64,000 nucleotides of DNA from Planctomycetota bacterium (GTDB lineage Bacteria > Planctomycetota > Phycisphaerae > Phycisphaerales > Zrk34), in contig WGMD01000029.1 in assembly GCA_016125255.1 (NCBI GenBank), positions 62,001 through 126,000 on the forward strand, in the 5' to 3' direction. The notes beneath the pieces were generated by a model. That model had not been told where the DNA came from and did no database searches. It saw only the letters and a list, made by a program, of their open reading frames with translations. The translations under genes and the position numbers were made by a program. Below, piece by piece: positions 9,722 through 18,726 of this stretch (position 1 is the stretch's first letter; each line of letters starts with the position of its first letter).

Positions 9722-9736
9722 TGGCATGGGAGTTGC
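9722..9736 (+). promoter_or_regulatory. Near-consensus sigma54 (-24/-12) promoter for the groE block
   Basis: TGGCATGGGAGTTGC matches the sigma54 consensus TGGCACGNNNNTTGC at 10 of 11 specified positions. GG and GC have the required 10-base spacing, and a C (pyrimidine) precedes. Transcription would start near 9748, about 50 bases before the groEL1 ATG. The site overlaps the inverted repeat CATGGG-AGTTG-CCCATG (9725-9741), which is an alternative reading as an operator. No CIRCE element (TTAGCACTC...GAGTGCTAA) was found upstream of groEL1. The match is sequence-based only. Confidence 0.45.
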
Positions 9737-9798
9737 CCATGTCCGGTGACGTGTGACGGTATCAATAGATTCACGATCAGAACTCTGGAGACTTTTTC

Positions 9799-11484
9799 AT
9801 GTCCAAGATTCTCGCCTTTGACGCTGAGGCACGGGCCGCTTTGTTGGCCGGCGTTCAAAAGCTCGCCAGTGCGGTCAAGAGCACGCTGGGCCCCCGCGGG
9901 CGCAATGCGGTGCTCGATAAGGGTTGGGGCTCTCCCAACGTGACCAAGGACGGCGTGACCGTCGCTGAGGAAATCGAACTCCGCGACAAGAACGAAAACA
10001 TGGGCGTCAAACTCGTCAAGGAAGCGGCGAGCAAGACCTCCGACAAGGCCGGCGACGGCACGACAACCAGCACCGTGCTGGCCGAGGCGCTGTTCAAGGA
10101 AGGCCTGCGGATGATCACGGCCGGGGCCGACGCCAACGCGCTCGTCCGCGGGATGCGCAAGGCCGTCGGCACGGCGGTCGACAATATCCAGAAACTCGCC
10201 AAGCCGATCGACGCTACGGCCAAGACCGACATCGCCAACGTCGCCACCATCTCGGCGAACAATGATGCGGCGATCGGGAAGATCATGGCCGATGCGTTCA
10301 TGAAGGTCGGCAAGGACGGCGTCATCACGGTCGAGGAAGGCAAGGGACTCGAAACCTACGTCGATGTCGTCGAAGGCATGCAGTTCGACCGCGGATTCCT
10401 CTCGCCGAATTTCATCACGAATCAGGACGAGATGAAGGTCGAACTCGAAAAGTGCTTCGTGCTCGTGCATGAAGAGAAGCTCGACAACGTGCAGAAGCTC
10501 ATTCCGCTGCTCGAGAAGATTCAGAAGGCGGGCAAGCCGCTGCTGATCATCGCGGAGAATGTCGAAGGCGAAGCGCTGTCGGCGCTCGTGATCAACAAAC
10601 TGCGCGGCGTGCTGCAGGTCTGTGCCGTCAAGGCCCCGGGCTACGGCGACCGCCGCAAGGCCATGCTCGAAGACATCGCCATCCTCACCGGCGGCACGGC
10701 GATCATGAAGGACCTGGGCATTGATCTCGACAAGGTTGAACTCGCCCATCTGGGTCTGGCCAAGAAGGTCGAAATCGACGGCGACAACACGACGATCGTC
10801 GAAGGCGCCGGCGACACCAAGGCCATCAAAGGCCGCATCGAACAGATCCGCAACGAAATCAGCAGCACCACCAGCGAATACGATCGCGAGAAGCTCCAGG
10901 AGCGGCTCGCCAAGCTCGCCGGCGGCGTGGCGCAGGTCTACGTCGGTGCGGCGTCGGAAGCGGAAATGAAAGAGAAGAAGGCACGCATCGAAGACGCGCT
11001 GCATGCGACCCGCGCGGCCGTGGCCGAGGGCATCGTGCCCGGCGGCGGCGTGAGCTTCGTGCGCTCCATCGAACATGTCGAGAAGCTCGCCAAGTCGCTC
11101 AATGGTGACGAAAAGCTCGGCGCCGATCTGGTCGCCCGGGCGCTGGCGGTGCCCACGCAGACGATCGCTGACAACGCGGGCGTCAAAGGAACCGTCGTCG
11201 TCGCCAAGGTGCGCGAGGGCAAGGGCAGCTTCGGCTACGACGCCCTGAAGCTCGAGTACGGCGACCTGCTCGACAAGGGCATCATCACGCCGGCGAAGGT
11301 CGACCGCGTCGCGCTTGAGAATGCGACGTCCGTCGCGACCCTGCTGCTGACCGCTGACTGCATCATCACCGAAGCCCCCCACGACGAGGAAGAAGGCGGC
11401 GGCGATCACCATGACCACGGCATGGGTGGCATGGGCGGAATGGGTGGGATGGGCGGCATGGGTGGCATGCCGGGCATGATGTAA
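9799..11484 (+). CDS. groEL: Chaperonin GroEL, copy 1 (Gly-Met tail)
   Basis: A 561-residue 60-kDa chaperonin that folds proteins in an ATP-driven ring with GroES, in the cytoplasm. Start: ATG with CTGGAG eight bases upstream. Family landmarks are [31 protein letters not shown], the ATP-binding [10 protein letters not shown], and the C-terminal [10 protein letters not shown] region. It keeps the canonical GGM repeat tail, ending GGMPGMM. It is the first gene of groEL1-groES-groEL2-dnaJ-grpE and is preceded by a candidate sigma54 promoter. The two GroEL copies differ throughout (for example [12 protein letters not shown] versus [12 protein letters not shown]), so this is an old duplication and not a recent tandem copy. 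Confidence 0.97.
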   Translation: MSKILAFDAEARAALLAGVQKLASAVKSTLGPRGRNAVLDKGWGSPNVTKDGVTVAEEIELRDKNENMGVKLVKEAASKTSDKAGDGTTTSTVLAEALFKEGLRMITAGADANALVRGMRKAVGTAVDNIQKLAKPIDATAKTDIANVATISANNDAAIGKIMADAFMKVGKDGVITVEEGKGLETYVDVVEGMQFDRGFLSPNFITNQDEMKVELEKCFVLVHEEKLDNVQKLIPLLEKIQKAGKPLLIIAENVEGEALSALVINKLRGVLQVCAVKAPGYGDRRKAMLEDIAILTGGTAIMKDLGIDLDKVELAHLGLAKKVEIDGDNTTIVEGAGDTKAIKGRIEQIRNEISSTTSEYDREKLQERLAKLAGGVAQVYVGAASEAEMKEKKARIEDALHATRAAVAEGIVPGGGVSFVRSIEHVEKLAKSLNGDEKLGADLVARALAVPTQTIADNAGVKGTVVVAKVREGKGSFGYDALKLEYGDLLDKGIITPAKVDRVALENATSVATLLLTADCIITEAPHDEEEGGGDHHDHGMGGMGGMGGMGGMGGMPGMM

Positions 11485-11531
11485 TTTCCCGCAATACTTC
11501 AAAGACGATTCATTCACGGAGACTCACACAG

Positions 11532-11843
11532 ATGGCAACCAAGACCGCACCCCGCACGACGCTCAAGCCGATCGGCGACCGCGTGATCGTTCAACCCGAA
11601 GCCGCCGAAGAGCGCACCGCCGCCGGGCTTTACCTGCCCGAGACCGCCAAGGAAAAGCCGATGGTCGGCATCATCATCGCCGCCGGCCCGGGCGCGATGA
11701 ACGAAGACGGCGAGCGCACGCCCCTGACCGTCAAGAAAGGCGACAAGGTCGTCTACGGCAAGTACTCCGGCAACGAAGTCGAAATCGACGGCGAAAAAGT
11801 CGTCATCCTCCGCGAGTCCGAACTCCTCGCCCGCGTCGACTAA
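11532..11843 (+). CDS. groES: Co-chaperonin GroES
   Basis: A 103-residue co-chaperonin that caps the GroEL ring. Typical start of the fold: LKPIGDRVIVQPEAAEERTA, with the mobile loop region AAGLYLPETAKEKPMVGIII, then VKKGDKVVYGKYSGNEVEIDGEKVVILRESELLA. Length fits the family (about 95-105). It sits between the two groEL genes, 47 bases after the first and 63 before the second, so both chaperonins share one lid gene. Confidence 0.97.
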   Translation: MATKTAPRTTLKPIGDRVIVQPEAAEERTAAGLYLPETAKEKPMVGIIIAAGPGAMNEDGERTPLTVKKGDKVVYGKYSGNEVEIDGEKVVILRESELLARVD

Positions 11844-11906
11844 AACACACTCATTCGGCACACCCCGCTTCTGCGGGGCGTGACCCGCTCAAAAGGATTG
11901 AACCAA

Positions 11907-13520
11907 ATGTCCAGCAAGCAACTGCTCTTCGACGCCAACGCCGCCGTCGAAATGAAAAAGGGTCTCAATCAGCTCGCCCGCGCCGTCGCCGTGACGATGG
12001 GCCCGACCGGGCGGCAGGTCGTCATCAATAAGTCCTACGGCGGCCCCGCCGTCACCAAGGACGGCGTCTCCGTCTCCAAGGAAGTCGAGCTGCCCAACAA
12101 GTTTCAGAACATGGGCGCCAAGATGGTCAACGAAGTCGCCCGCAAGACCGCAGACAAGGCCGGCGACGGCACGACCACCGCGACCGTCCTCGCGCAGGCG
12201 ATCTTCACCAGCGGACTGCGTCATGTGACAGCCGGCGCGAATCCGACCGTCCTGCAGCGCGGCATCCTCGCCGCCGCCGACGTCGCCGGCGAAGCGATTC
12301 GCGACGCCTCCATCAAGGTCAAGAACCGCGATGACCTCAAGAAAGTCGCGACCATTTCCGCCAACAACGATCCCGACATCGGCGACCTGATCGCCACCGC
12401 GATCGACAAGGTCGGCGCCGAGGGCGTCGTCGAGATCGAAGAGGGCAAGGCCTCCGTCACGACCCTCGACTACGTCGAAGGCATGCAGTTCGACAAGGGC
12501 TACCTCTCGCCTTACTTCATGACCGACACCAAGACGCAGGAGTGCGTGCTTGAAGACGCATACGTCCTGATCCACGAGAAGAAGCTTTCGAGTCTGCCGG
12601 AGATGCTCCCGCTCCTCAACAAGATCGCCACCAGCGGGCGTCCCCTGCTGATCATCGCCGAGGACGTTGAGAACGAGGCGCTCGCCGCACTCGTGGTCAA
12701 TCGTCTCCGCGGCGCGCTCAATGTCTGCGCCGTCAAGGCCCCTGGCTTCGGCGACCGCCGTCGCGCCCTGCTGGGCGACATCGCCACGCTGCTGGGCGGG
12801 CAGTTCATCAGTGAAGACATGGGCATCAAGCTCGACAAGGTCGAACTCAGCGACCTCGGCCAGGCCAAGAAGATCATCGTCGACAAGGACAACACGACGA
12901 TCGTCGAAGGCCTCGGCAAGAAGAAGGATCTTCAGACCCGTTGCGATCAGATTCGCATGCAGCTTGAAAAGTCCACCAGCGACTACGACAAGGAAAAGCT
13001 CACCGAACGTCTGGCGAAGCTGACGAGCGGCGTGGCGGTCATCAATGTCGGCGCCGCGACCGAAGTCGAGATGAAGGCCCGCAAGGACCTGGTCGAAGAC
13101 GCCCTGCATGCCGCCCGCGCGGCGGCGAAGGAGGGCTATGTCGCCGGCGGCGGCGTCGCCCTGCTGCGTGCGATCACGGCCGTCAACGACGCCCGCGGCA
13201 AGGCCAAGGGCGATGAACGCCTCGGCTTTGACATCATCGCCGCGGCGCTCGAATCCCCGGCGCGGCAGATTGCCGAAAACGGCGGGGTCGACGGCGATGT
13301 CGTCGTCGAGACCGTCAAGGACGGCAAGGGCCACTTCGGCTACAACGCCGCGACCGGCCAGTACGAAGACCTCGTCAAGGCGGGGATCATCGACCCGGCG
13401 CTCGTGGCGCGGACCGCGCTCCAGAACGCCGCCTCCGTCGCCGCGCTGATGCTCACGACGAACGTCATGATCACCGAGCTCAAGGACGATGAAAAGGTCA
13501 ATGAAGGCGCCATCGCCTGA
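11907..13520 (+). CDS. groEL: Chaperonin GroEL, copy 2 (no Gly-Met tail)
   Basis: A 537-residue second chaperonin. The ATG at 11907 ([19 protein letters not shown]) is preceded by AAAAGGA with proper spacing; an upstream in-frame ATG at 11880 adds only nine unconserved residues. It has [30 protein letters not shown], the ATP-site [10 protein letters not shown], and [12 protein letters not shown]. The C-terminus ends [16 protein letters not shown], so the GGM-rich tail that projects into the cavity in classical GroEL is missing. In other bacteria with several chaperonins, tail-less copies often have specialised clients; that this copy is specialised is inference. A strong hairpin follows at 13557 before dnaJ. 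Confidence 0.96.
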   Translation: MSSKQLLFDANAAVEMKKGLNQLARAVAVTMGPTGRQVVINKSYGGPAVTKDGVSVSKEVELPNKFQNMGAKMVNEVARKTADKAGDGTTTATVLAQAIFTSGLRHVTAGANPTVLQRGILAAADVAGEAIRDASIKVKNRDDLKKVATISANNDPDIGDLIATAIDKVGAEGVVEIEEGKASVTTLDYVEGMQFDKGYLSPYFMTDTKTQECVLEDAYVLIHEKKLSSLPEMLPLLNKIATSGRPLLIIAEDVENEALAALVVNRLRGALNVCAVKAPGFGDRRRALLGDIATLLGGQFISEDMGIKLDKVELSDLGQAKKIIVDKDNTTIVEGLGKKKDLQTRCDQIRMQLEKSTSDYDKEKLTERLAKLTSGVAVINVGAATEVEMKARKDLVEDALHAARAAAKEGYVAGGGVALLRAITAVNDARGKAKGDERLGFDIIAAALESPARQIAENGGVDGDVVVETVKDGKGHFGYNAATGQYEDLVKAGIIDPALVARTALQNAASVAALMLTTNVMITELKDDEKVNEGAIA

Positions 13521-13556
13521 TGTCCGCAGCCGACTTCGATCTGTGAGTTGACTCAT

Positions 13557-13585
13557 GAAGCCCACGGATTGAATCCGTGGGCTTC
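13557..13585. terminator. 13-bp perfect hairpin between groEL2 and dnaJ
   Basis: Arms GAAGCCCACGGAT / ATCCGTGGGCTTC with a 3-base loop, 36 bases after the groEL2 stop and only 17 bases before the dnaJ start. It may attenuate read-through from the groE genes into dnaJ-grpE. A related CCCACGGT hairpin lies at 29525. Confidence 0.6.
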
Positions 13586-13602
13586 GTGTTCAAAGGATGA
13601 CC

Positions 13603-14730
13603 ATGCCCGCCCAGCGCGACTATTACGAAATCCTCGGCGTGGAGCGCACCGCCAGCTCCGAGGACATCAAGCGCTCCTACCGCCGCTGCGCCATGAAGTA
13701 TCACCCGGACCGCAACCCGGGCGATGCGGAGGCCGAGGCGAAGTTCAAGGAATGCGCCGAGGCGTTTGAAGTGCTCGGCGATGCGGAGCGGCGGCAGCGC
13801 TACGACCGTTTCGGGCACGAAGGCCTGCGCGGCCAGGGCATGCATGATTTCCATGGCATGAACGCCAACGACATCATGTCGATGTTCGAGGAGGCCTTCG
13901 CCGGTTTCGATCTGGGCAGCATCTTCGGCGGCGGACGCGGACGTTCGGCGCGCGGGTACGATCTTGAAACCTCGATCGACATCGAACTGCACGAAGTGCT
14001 CGAAGGCACGACGCGACAGGTCCAATTCACGAGACAGGATTTGTGCGGCACATGCACCGGCTCCGGCGCCAAGCCCGGCACCACGCCCGCCACCTGCTCC
14101 ACCTGCGGCGGACAGGGCAAGGTCGCCATGCGGCAGGGATTCTTTCAGATGGTGCGCCCCTGCCCCGACTGCGGCGGCGCGGGGAGCATCGTTAAGGACA
14201 AGTGCCTCGACTGTCACGGGTCCGGCCGAAAGCCGCTGGCGCGGACGCTCGATGTGAAAATCCCCGCGGGCATTCACGATGGGCAGATCATCCGTGTCGG
14301 CGGCGAAGGCGAACCCGGTTCGCCCGGAGCGCCACGCGGCGACCTGCATGTCGTCGTCCGCGTGCAGCAGCACAAGCTTTTTGAGAGGCACAACGACGAC
14401 CTCGTCCTGCGCATGCCGGTCAGCTTCACACAGGCGGCGCTGGGCGCGAAGGTCGATGTGCCGACGCTCGATGGCCAGACGCTCTTGACGCTCAAGGCGG
14501 GCACGCAGCATGGGCAGACGTACACGCTTTCGGGCGAAGGTCTGCCGAATCTGCGCAGCCCGCGGCGCGGCGACATGATCGTGCAGATTCTCGTGGAGAT
14601 TCCCCGCAAACTCAGCGAGAAGCAGGCCGCCCTGCTGCGCGAGTTCGCCGAAACGGAAAACAAGCAGGTCATGCCGCAGAGCACGGGTTTTCTGGATAAG
14701 ATCAAAAGTTACCTCAGTGGTGATGGATAA
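13603..14730 (+). CDS. dnaJ: Chaperone protein DnaJ
   Basis: About 375 residues; Hsp70 co-chaperone that stimulates DnaK ATPase. The start at 13603 is preferred because AAAGGA ends five bases before it, while the ATG at 13597 overlaps that Shine-Dalgarno. Domains in order: J domain with [10 protein letters not shown] (HPD motif); a very short Gly-rich linker ([13 protein letters not shown]) in place of a long G/F region; four zinc-finger repeats [24 protein letters not shown] and CLDCHGSG; and the C-terminal substrate-binding region. grpE follows after two bases, but no dnaK is in the window. Confidence 0.95.
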   Translation: MPAQRDYYEILGVERTASSEDIKRSYRRCAMKYHPDRNPGDAEAEAKFKECAEAFEVLGDAERRQRYDRFGHEGLRGQGMHDFHGMNANDIMSMFEEAFAGFDLGSIFGGGRGRSARGYDLETSIDIELHEVLEGTTRQVQFTRQDLCGTCTGSGAKPGTTPATCSTCGGQGKVAMRQGFFQMVRPCPDCGGAGSIVKDKCLDCHGSGRKPLARTLDVKIPAGIHDGQIIRVGGEGEPGSPGAPRGDLHVVVRVQQHKLFERHNDDLVLRMPVSFTQAALGAKVDVPTLDGQTLLTLKAGTQHGQTYTLSGEGLPNLRSPRRGDMIVQILVEIPRKLSEKQAALLREFAETENKQVMPQSTGFLDKIKSYLSGDG

Positions 14731-14732
14731 CG

Positions 14733-15272
14733 ATGAGCGAAGAACAAACACATGACGAATCGGTGAATCCCGCGGACGACATGTCGCAGGCCCCCGCGCC
14801 CGGCGCGCCGGCGTCCGATCCGCTCGCCAAACTCCAGTCGGAGCGCGATGAGCTATACGGCCGGCTCCAGCGTGTCTCGGCGGATTACCAGAACTACATG
14901 CGACGCGCCGAGGCAAACCTCGGCGACTCGATCGCATTCGCGCGCGGCGACCTGCTCAAGCTCTTCCTCCCCGTACTCGATCACTTCGACACCGCCCTGT
15001 CGATGGCGCCCAAGTCCGACGACGGCAAGGCGCTTTATGAAGGCGTGCGCATCGTGCGCGATGAGCTGATCAAGGTGCTCGAGCAGGCGGGCGTCGAGCG
15101 GTTCGAGCCGACGGTCGGCGAGCCGTTCGACCCGCATCGTCACGAAGCGATGCTTCAGCAGAAGGCCGAGGGCGTCGCGCCCAATCACATCGCCGCCACG
15201 TTCTCGCCCGGCTACGTCTTCCGCCAGCGCACGCTCCGCCCGGCGAAGGTCGCCGTCGTGCCTCAGTCGTAA
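14733..15272 (+). CDS. grpE: Nucleotide exchange factor GrpE
   Basis: A 179-residue DnaK nucleotide exchange factor. An acidic, Pro/Ala-rich N-terminus of about 30 residues leads into the long coiled coil (KLQSERDELYGRLQRVSADYQNYMRRAEANLGD). A four-helix/beta-wing C-terminal part follows with FLPVLDHFDTALSMAPK and VGEPFDPHRHEAMLQQ, the family's best conserved block. The ATG is two bases after the dnaJ stop, which implies translational coupling. Ends GYVFRQRTLRPAKVAVV, as in other GrpE proteins. Confidence 0.95.
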   Translation: MSEEQTHDESVNPADDMSQAPAPGAPASDPLAKLQSERDELYGRLQRVSADYQNYMRRAEANLGDSIAFARGDLLKLFLPVLDHFDTALSMAPKSDDGKALYEGVRIVRDELIKVLEQAGVERFEPTVGEPFDPHRHEAMLQQKAEGVAPNHIAATFSPGYVFRQRTLRPAKVAVVPQS

Positions 15273-15281
15273 GGAACCGCC

Positions 15282-15626
15282 ATGCCGACGTACGATTACC
15301 GCTGCGACAACTGCGGGCACGAAGTCGAAGTGTTCCAGTCGATCACCGCCAAGCCGCTCCGCAAATGCCCCGAGTGCGGCAAGAACACCTTCAAACGCCT
15401 CATCGGCACCGGCGCCGGCGTGCTCTTCAAGGGCGACGGCTTCTGGCAGACCGACTATCGCTCCGAGGGATACAAAAAAGCCGCCGACGCGGAAAAGCCC
15501 AAGTCGGAAACGAAGTCCGAAACTAAATCCGATTCCGCCGCGTCCTCCTCCGACGCCAAACCGGCCAAACCCGCCGAGTCCAAACCGGCGAAAAAGCCCG
15601 GTAAAAAGCCCAACAAGAAAGATTGA
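15282..15626 (+). CDS. FmdB-like zinc-ribbon protein
   Basis: A 114-residue protein. The N-terminal MPTYDYRCDNCGHEVEVFQ plus CPECG is the putative regulatory FmdB-family zinc ribbon (CxxC...CxxC, about 45 residues). A Ser/Lys/Pro-rich, repetitive, likely disordered tail follows (KSETKSETKSD, KPAESKPAKKPGKKP). Starts nine bases after grpE and probably shares its transcript. The family is widespread beside chaperone or housekeeping genes; no activity is proven. Confidence 0.85.
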   Translation: MPTYDYRCDNCGHEVEVFQSITAKPLRKCPECGKNTFKRLIGTGAGVLFKGDGFWQTDYRSEGYKKAADAEKPKSETKSETKSDSAASSSDAKPAKPAESKPAKKPGKKPNKKD

Positions 15627-15646
15627 CGCCCATCATCAAAGCTGTG

Positions 15647-15668
15647 GCACAGCCGCCCCCGGCTGTGC
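15647..15668. terminator. 9-bp hairpin after the chaperone block
   Basis: GCACAGCCG / CGGCTGTGC around CCCC, 20 bases past the stop at 15626, followed by TTTC. A wider pairing of TGTGGCA (15644) with TGCCACA (~15708) is possible. The gene beyond is convergent, so this can end transcription of the groE-dnaJ-grpE unit. Confidence 0.6.
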
Positions 15669-15746
15669 TTTCATATCCGCATCATTCGCACGGTCGAGGG
15701 CGGCCATGCCACAGATCACCCACGAACGCAGCCTCCAGATTTGTGA

Positions 15747-16751
15747 TCAATCCGCCTCAAGCACCAGCCGGTAGCGCGGGCTGCCGTGTTCGAGTTTCTC
15801 GAACGCGTCATTGATCTGCGACATCTTGTAGTGTTCGGTGATCGGTTCGATCTTGTGCCTCGCACAGAAGTCGAGCATCTTGCGCACGGTCGCCGGGTTG
15901 CCCAGCGGGCTGCCCGCCAGCGACTTCTGCCCGGCGATGAGCGAGAAACCGATGACGCCGAAGTTGCCGGTGACCGCGCCGACGGTGTGCAATGTTCCGC
16001 CGCTGGCCAGCGCGCCGACGTATTCCTGCCAGTTGAGGTTGGCGTTGGTCGTGTTGATGATCAGGTCGAACTTGCCTTTGACTTTCTCCAGCGCCCCCGC
16101 ATCCTTCGTGTTGACGAATTCGTCCGCCCCGAAGCTCATCGCCTCGGCCTTCTTGTCCGCGGAAGTCGAGAAGGCCGTCACTTCGCAGCCCCATTTGTCG
16201 AGGAACTTGATCGCCATGTGCCCCAGTCCGCCGATGCCGATGACGCCGACACGCGCGGTGGGAGCCAGGTCATGCTGCACGATCGGGTTGAACACGGTGA
16301 TCCCGCCGCAGAAAAGCGGGCCGGCGGTTTTGGGATCGACGCCGGCGGGGAGTTTCGTGACCCAACCCCAATGCGCCCGCACACGATCGGCGAATCCGCC
16401 GTGCCTTCCGACGATGACGCCTTCGGCTGTCGCACAGAGATTGTGACGCCCGCTGATGCAGTAGTCGCAGTGCATGCACGACTGGCTGAACCATCCGAGG
16501 CCGACCGTGTCGCCGACCTTCAGATGCGGCACGCGCTCGCCGACCGCCGCGACCGTGCCCGCCACTTCGTGCCCCCCGACGAACGGATACTGCGTCATGC
16601 CCCATTCGTTGTCGCGCATCGACAGGTCGCTGTGACAGATGCCGCAGTAGGCGACCTTGATCTCGACTTCGTCAGCGTTGAGCCGGCCCGGATCGTACTG
16701 AAACTTCTGGAACGGGGCGCCCTGCTTGGGCGCGGCGTAGGCGTTGAACAT
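15747..16751 (-). CDS. NAD(P)-dependent zinc alcohol dehydrogenase (YahK/CAD type)
   Basis: A 334-residue medium-chain dehydrogenase/reductase acting on aldehydes or alcohols in the cytoplasm. The start MFNAYAAPKQG is chosen because AGGAG precedes it at the right distance. Catalytic zinc motif: CGICHSDLSMRDNEWG and GGHEVAGTV. Structural zinc: CMHCDYCISGRHNLC. Rossmann loop: GIGGLGHMAIKFLDKWG, typical of the cinnamyl-alcohol-dehydrogenase/YahK branch, which usually prefers NADPH. Physiological substrate unknown. It lies downstream of the carbonic-anhydrase-like gene, separated by a hairpin at 16817. Confidence 0.9.
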   Translation of the reverse strand: MFNAYAAPKQGAPFQKFQYDPGRLNADEVEIKVAYCGICHSDLSMRDNEWGMTQYPFVGGHEVAGTVAAVGERVPHLKVGDTVGLGWFSQSCMHCDYCISGRHNLCATAEGVIVGRHGGFADRVRAHWGWVTKLPAGVDPKTAGPLFCGGITVFNPIVQHDLAPTARVGVIGIGGLGHMAIKFLDKWGCEVTAFSTSADKKAEAMSFGADEFVNTKDAGALEKVKGKFDLIINTTNANLNWQEYVGALASGGTLHTVGAVTGNFGVIGFSLIAGQKSLAGSPLGNPATVRKMLDFCARHKIEPITEHYKMSQINDAFEKLEHGSPRYRLVLEAD

Positions 16752-16816
16752 CGCGGTACTCCTGTGAAAATGTTCCCACATGATACCCGCCGCGATGTGA
16801 GTTGGGCGCGAAATCT

Positions 16817-16848
16817 GAAAGCTCAGGGATGGCCATCCCTGAGCTTTC
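16817..16848. terminator. 32-bp perfect palindrome (family GCTCAGGGAT)
   Basis: Sixteen-base arms GAAAGCTCAGGGATGG and its complement, with no loop mismatch. It is 6 bases past the stop of the carbonic-anhydrase-like gene and 66 bases before the dehydrogenase start (both minus strand). It is the most perfect of the three copies (others at 2197 and 28349). Confidence 0.7.
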
Positions 16849-16853
16849 CGCAT

Positions 16854-17306
16854 CTACTCGATACGCACCGGCTCGAAGATCACGCCGCTTTCCGCCTTGC
16901 GCGCGAAATATCCCATGACGTCCAGCGACCCGATGTTCTGGCGGATCATGTACGCCGCGCGGACCAGGTCGGCTTTCTGCAACTGCTCCATCGATGCTTT
17001 GGTCGCATTGAGCCGCACGCTGTAGAACGCGCAGTCTTCGTGCTGAATGAGCACGACGCGCTTCAGCTCGTGTGCCTCGACGAGGAACTTGAGTTCATCG
17101 AGGACGCCGGCCTCTTCGAGCCGCGCCGCCGAATACCCCGCCAGACACGCCGGCCCCCCCGGGAGCGCGACGCGATCATACCGCGGCAATTTCAGCCCGT
17201 TCTGCAGAAAGTCATCATACTGCTCGCACACGCGCCCGTCTGAACAATAGAGAGCCGCCGCGTGCATGCGCTTGGTGTGATACGGAAGTTTGGATTCGTA
17301 TTGCAT
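16854..17306 (-). CDS. Small beta-carbonic-anhydrase-like protein
   Basis: A 150-residue protein. ALYCSDGRV gives the C-x-D-x-R motif of beta-carbonic anhydrases (zinc Cys and Asp/Arg dyad), and VVLIQHEDCAFYS gives the His-x-x-Cys pair, so the three expected zinc ligands are present. True beta enzymes have about 200 residues, so this is a short family member of uncertain activity. An alternative start at 17363 overlaps the icd stop as ATGA and would add 19 residues; MQYESKLPYHTKR is preferred as the more natural N-terminus. Its place after icd suggests CO2/bicarbonate handling next to a decarboxylating enzyme. That link is inference. Confidence 0.65.
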   Translation of the reverse strand: MQYESKLPYHTKRMHAAALYCSDGRVCEQYDDFLQNGLKLPRYDRVALPGGPACLAGYSAARLEEAGVLDELKFLVEAHELKRVVLIQHEDCAFYSVRLNATKASMEQLQKADLVRAAYMIRQNIGSLDVMGYFARKAESGVIFEPVRIE

Positions 17307-17359
17307 GTCGCTCGCAGGTTGAAGAAGTCCCCGCCGTAGCTCCGCGGGCTTCAGAGTTG

Positions 17360-18595
17360 TCATTTCATGTGCTTGATGATCGCGTCGCCGAATTCGGAGC
17401 ACTTGAGCAGCTTGGCGCCGTCCATGAGGCGTTCGAAGTCGTAGGTCACGGTCTTCGCCCCGATCGCGCCGTCCATGCCTTTGATGATCAGGTCGGCGGC
17501 TTCGGTCCAGCCCAGGAAGCGGAACATCATTTCGCCTGACAGAATGACGGAGCCGGGGTTGACCTGGTCCTTGCCGGCGTACTTGGGGGCGGTGCCATGG
17601 GTGGCTTCGAAGATGGCGTGGCCGGTGTGGTAGTTGATGTTGCCGCCGGGGGCGATGCCGATGCCGCCGACCTGCGCGGCCAGGGCGTCGGAGATGTAGT
17701 CGCCGTTGAGGTTGAGCGTGGCGATGACGCTGTACTCGGCGGGGCGCGTGAGGATCTGCTGGAGGAAGGCGTCGGCGATGACGTCCTTGATGATGATGTC
17801 GCGGCCGTTTGCGGTGATCTTCGTCCAGGGGCCGCCGTCGATGAGTTGGCCCTTGTACTTGGTCTTGGCCAGCTCGTAGCCCCAGTCACGGAAGCCGCCT
17901 TCGGTGAACTTCATGATGTTGCCCTTGTGCACGAGCGTCACGTTGGGCTTATTGTTGTCGATGGCGTACTGGATCGCCGCATCGACGAGGCGCTGCGTGC
18001 CTTCGCGGCTGACCGGCTTGATGCCGTAACCGGCGCTGGCGGGGAAGCGCACCTTCTTGAAGCGATCCGGGAAATTCGCCTTGAGCAGTTCGCCGAATTT
18101 CTTCGCGTCGTCGGTCCCTTCCTGGAACTCGATGCCGGCGTAGATGTCTTCGGTGTTCTCACGGAAGATGACCATGTCGATTTCTTCGGGCTTTTTGACG
18201 GGCGACGGCACGCCGGTGAAGTAGCGCACGGGGCGCAGACAAGTGTACAGATCCAGAAGCTGGCGCAGCGCCACGTTCAACGACCGGATGCCGCCGCCGA
18301 CCGGCGTCGTCAGCGGGCCCTTGATGCCCACGAGCAGATCACGGAACGCCGCGACGGTCTCGTCCGGCAGCCAATTCCCCGTCTGGTTGAACGCTTTCTC
18401 GCCAGCGAGCACTTCCTGCCATGCGATCTTGCGCTTGCCGCCGTACGCCTTCTCGACCGCCGCATCGAACACGCGGACGCTCGCCCGCCAGATGTCCGGC
18501 CCTGTGCCGTCGCCTTCGATAAAGGGGATGATCGGATGATCGGGAACCTGAAGCTTGCCGTCGGCGGACATGCTGATTTTGCTGGCGGTGGCCAT
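17360..18595 (-). CDS. icd: Isocitrate dehydrogenase (NADP-type)
   Basis: About 411 residues, TCA-cycle enzyme converting isocitrate to 2-oxoglutarate and CO2. Start [15 protein letters not shown] is preceded by GGAG nine bases upstream; two further upstream ATGs exist without such support. Family landmarks: [14 protein letters not shown], the substrate serine region [53 protein letters not shown], and the nucleotide region [20 protein letters not shown]. Length and motifs match the E. coli Icd type. No kinase/phosphatase AceK gene is seen nearby. Confidence 0.95.
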   Translation of the reverse strand: MATASKISMSADGKLQVPDHPIIPFIEGDGTGPDIWRASVRVFDAAVEKAYGGKRKIAWQEVLAGEKAFNQTGNWLPDETVAAFRDLLVGIKGPLTTPVGGGIRSLNVALRQLLDLYTCLRPVRYFTGVPSPVKKPEEIDMVIFRENTEDIYAGIEFQEGTDDAKKFGELLKANFPDRFKKVRFPASAGYGIKPVSREGTQRLVDAAIQYAIDNNKPNVTLVHKGNIMKFTEGGFRDWGYELAKTKYKGQLIDGGPWTKITANGRDIIIKDVIADAFLQQILTRPAEYSVIATLNLNGDYISDALAAQVGGIGIAPGGNINYHTGHAIFEATHGTAPKYAGKDQVNPGSVILSGEMMFRFLGWTEAADLIIKGMDGAIGAKTVTYDFERLMDGAKLLKCSEFGDAIIKHMK

Positions 18596-18696
18596 CGCGA
18601 AAGTCTCCATGAATCGAATCTTCGGGGGTTGAAAAGACCGTAAAGATAGCCGAAAAAGATGCACCACGCAAAGATCAGCGCGTCAGCCGTTTAGCG

Positions 18697-18712
18697 AGGC
18701 CGCTCGCGGCCT
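18697..18712. terminator. 7-bp hairpin AGGCCGC-tc-GCGGCCT
   Basis: It sits 15 bases beyond the stop of the minus-strand WD40 gene and before icd. A TTTAGCG remnant lies beside it, similar to the longer TTTAGCCGCGAGCCG hairpin at 42915. Confidence 0.45.
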
Positions 18713-18726
18713 GCTTTCACGCTCAT

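Noticed and set aside
9673-13565. Long minus-strand frames of ~614 and ~558 codons opposite groEL1 and groEL2
   Set aside because: They mirror the codon pattern of the two chaperonin genes, have no ribosome sites and give low-complexity Asp/Gly/Arg-rich translations.
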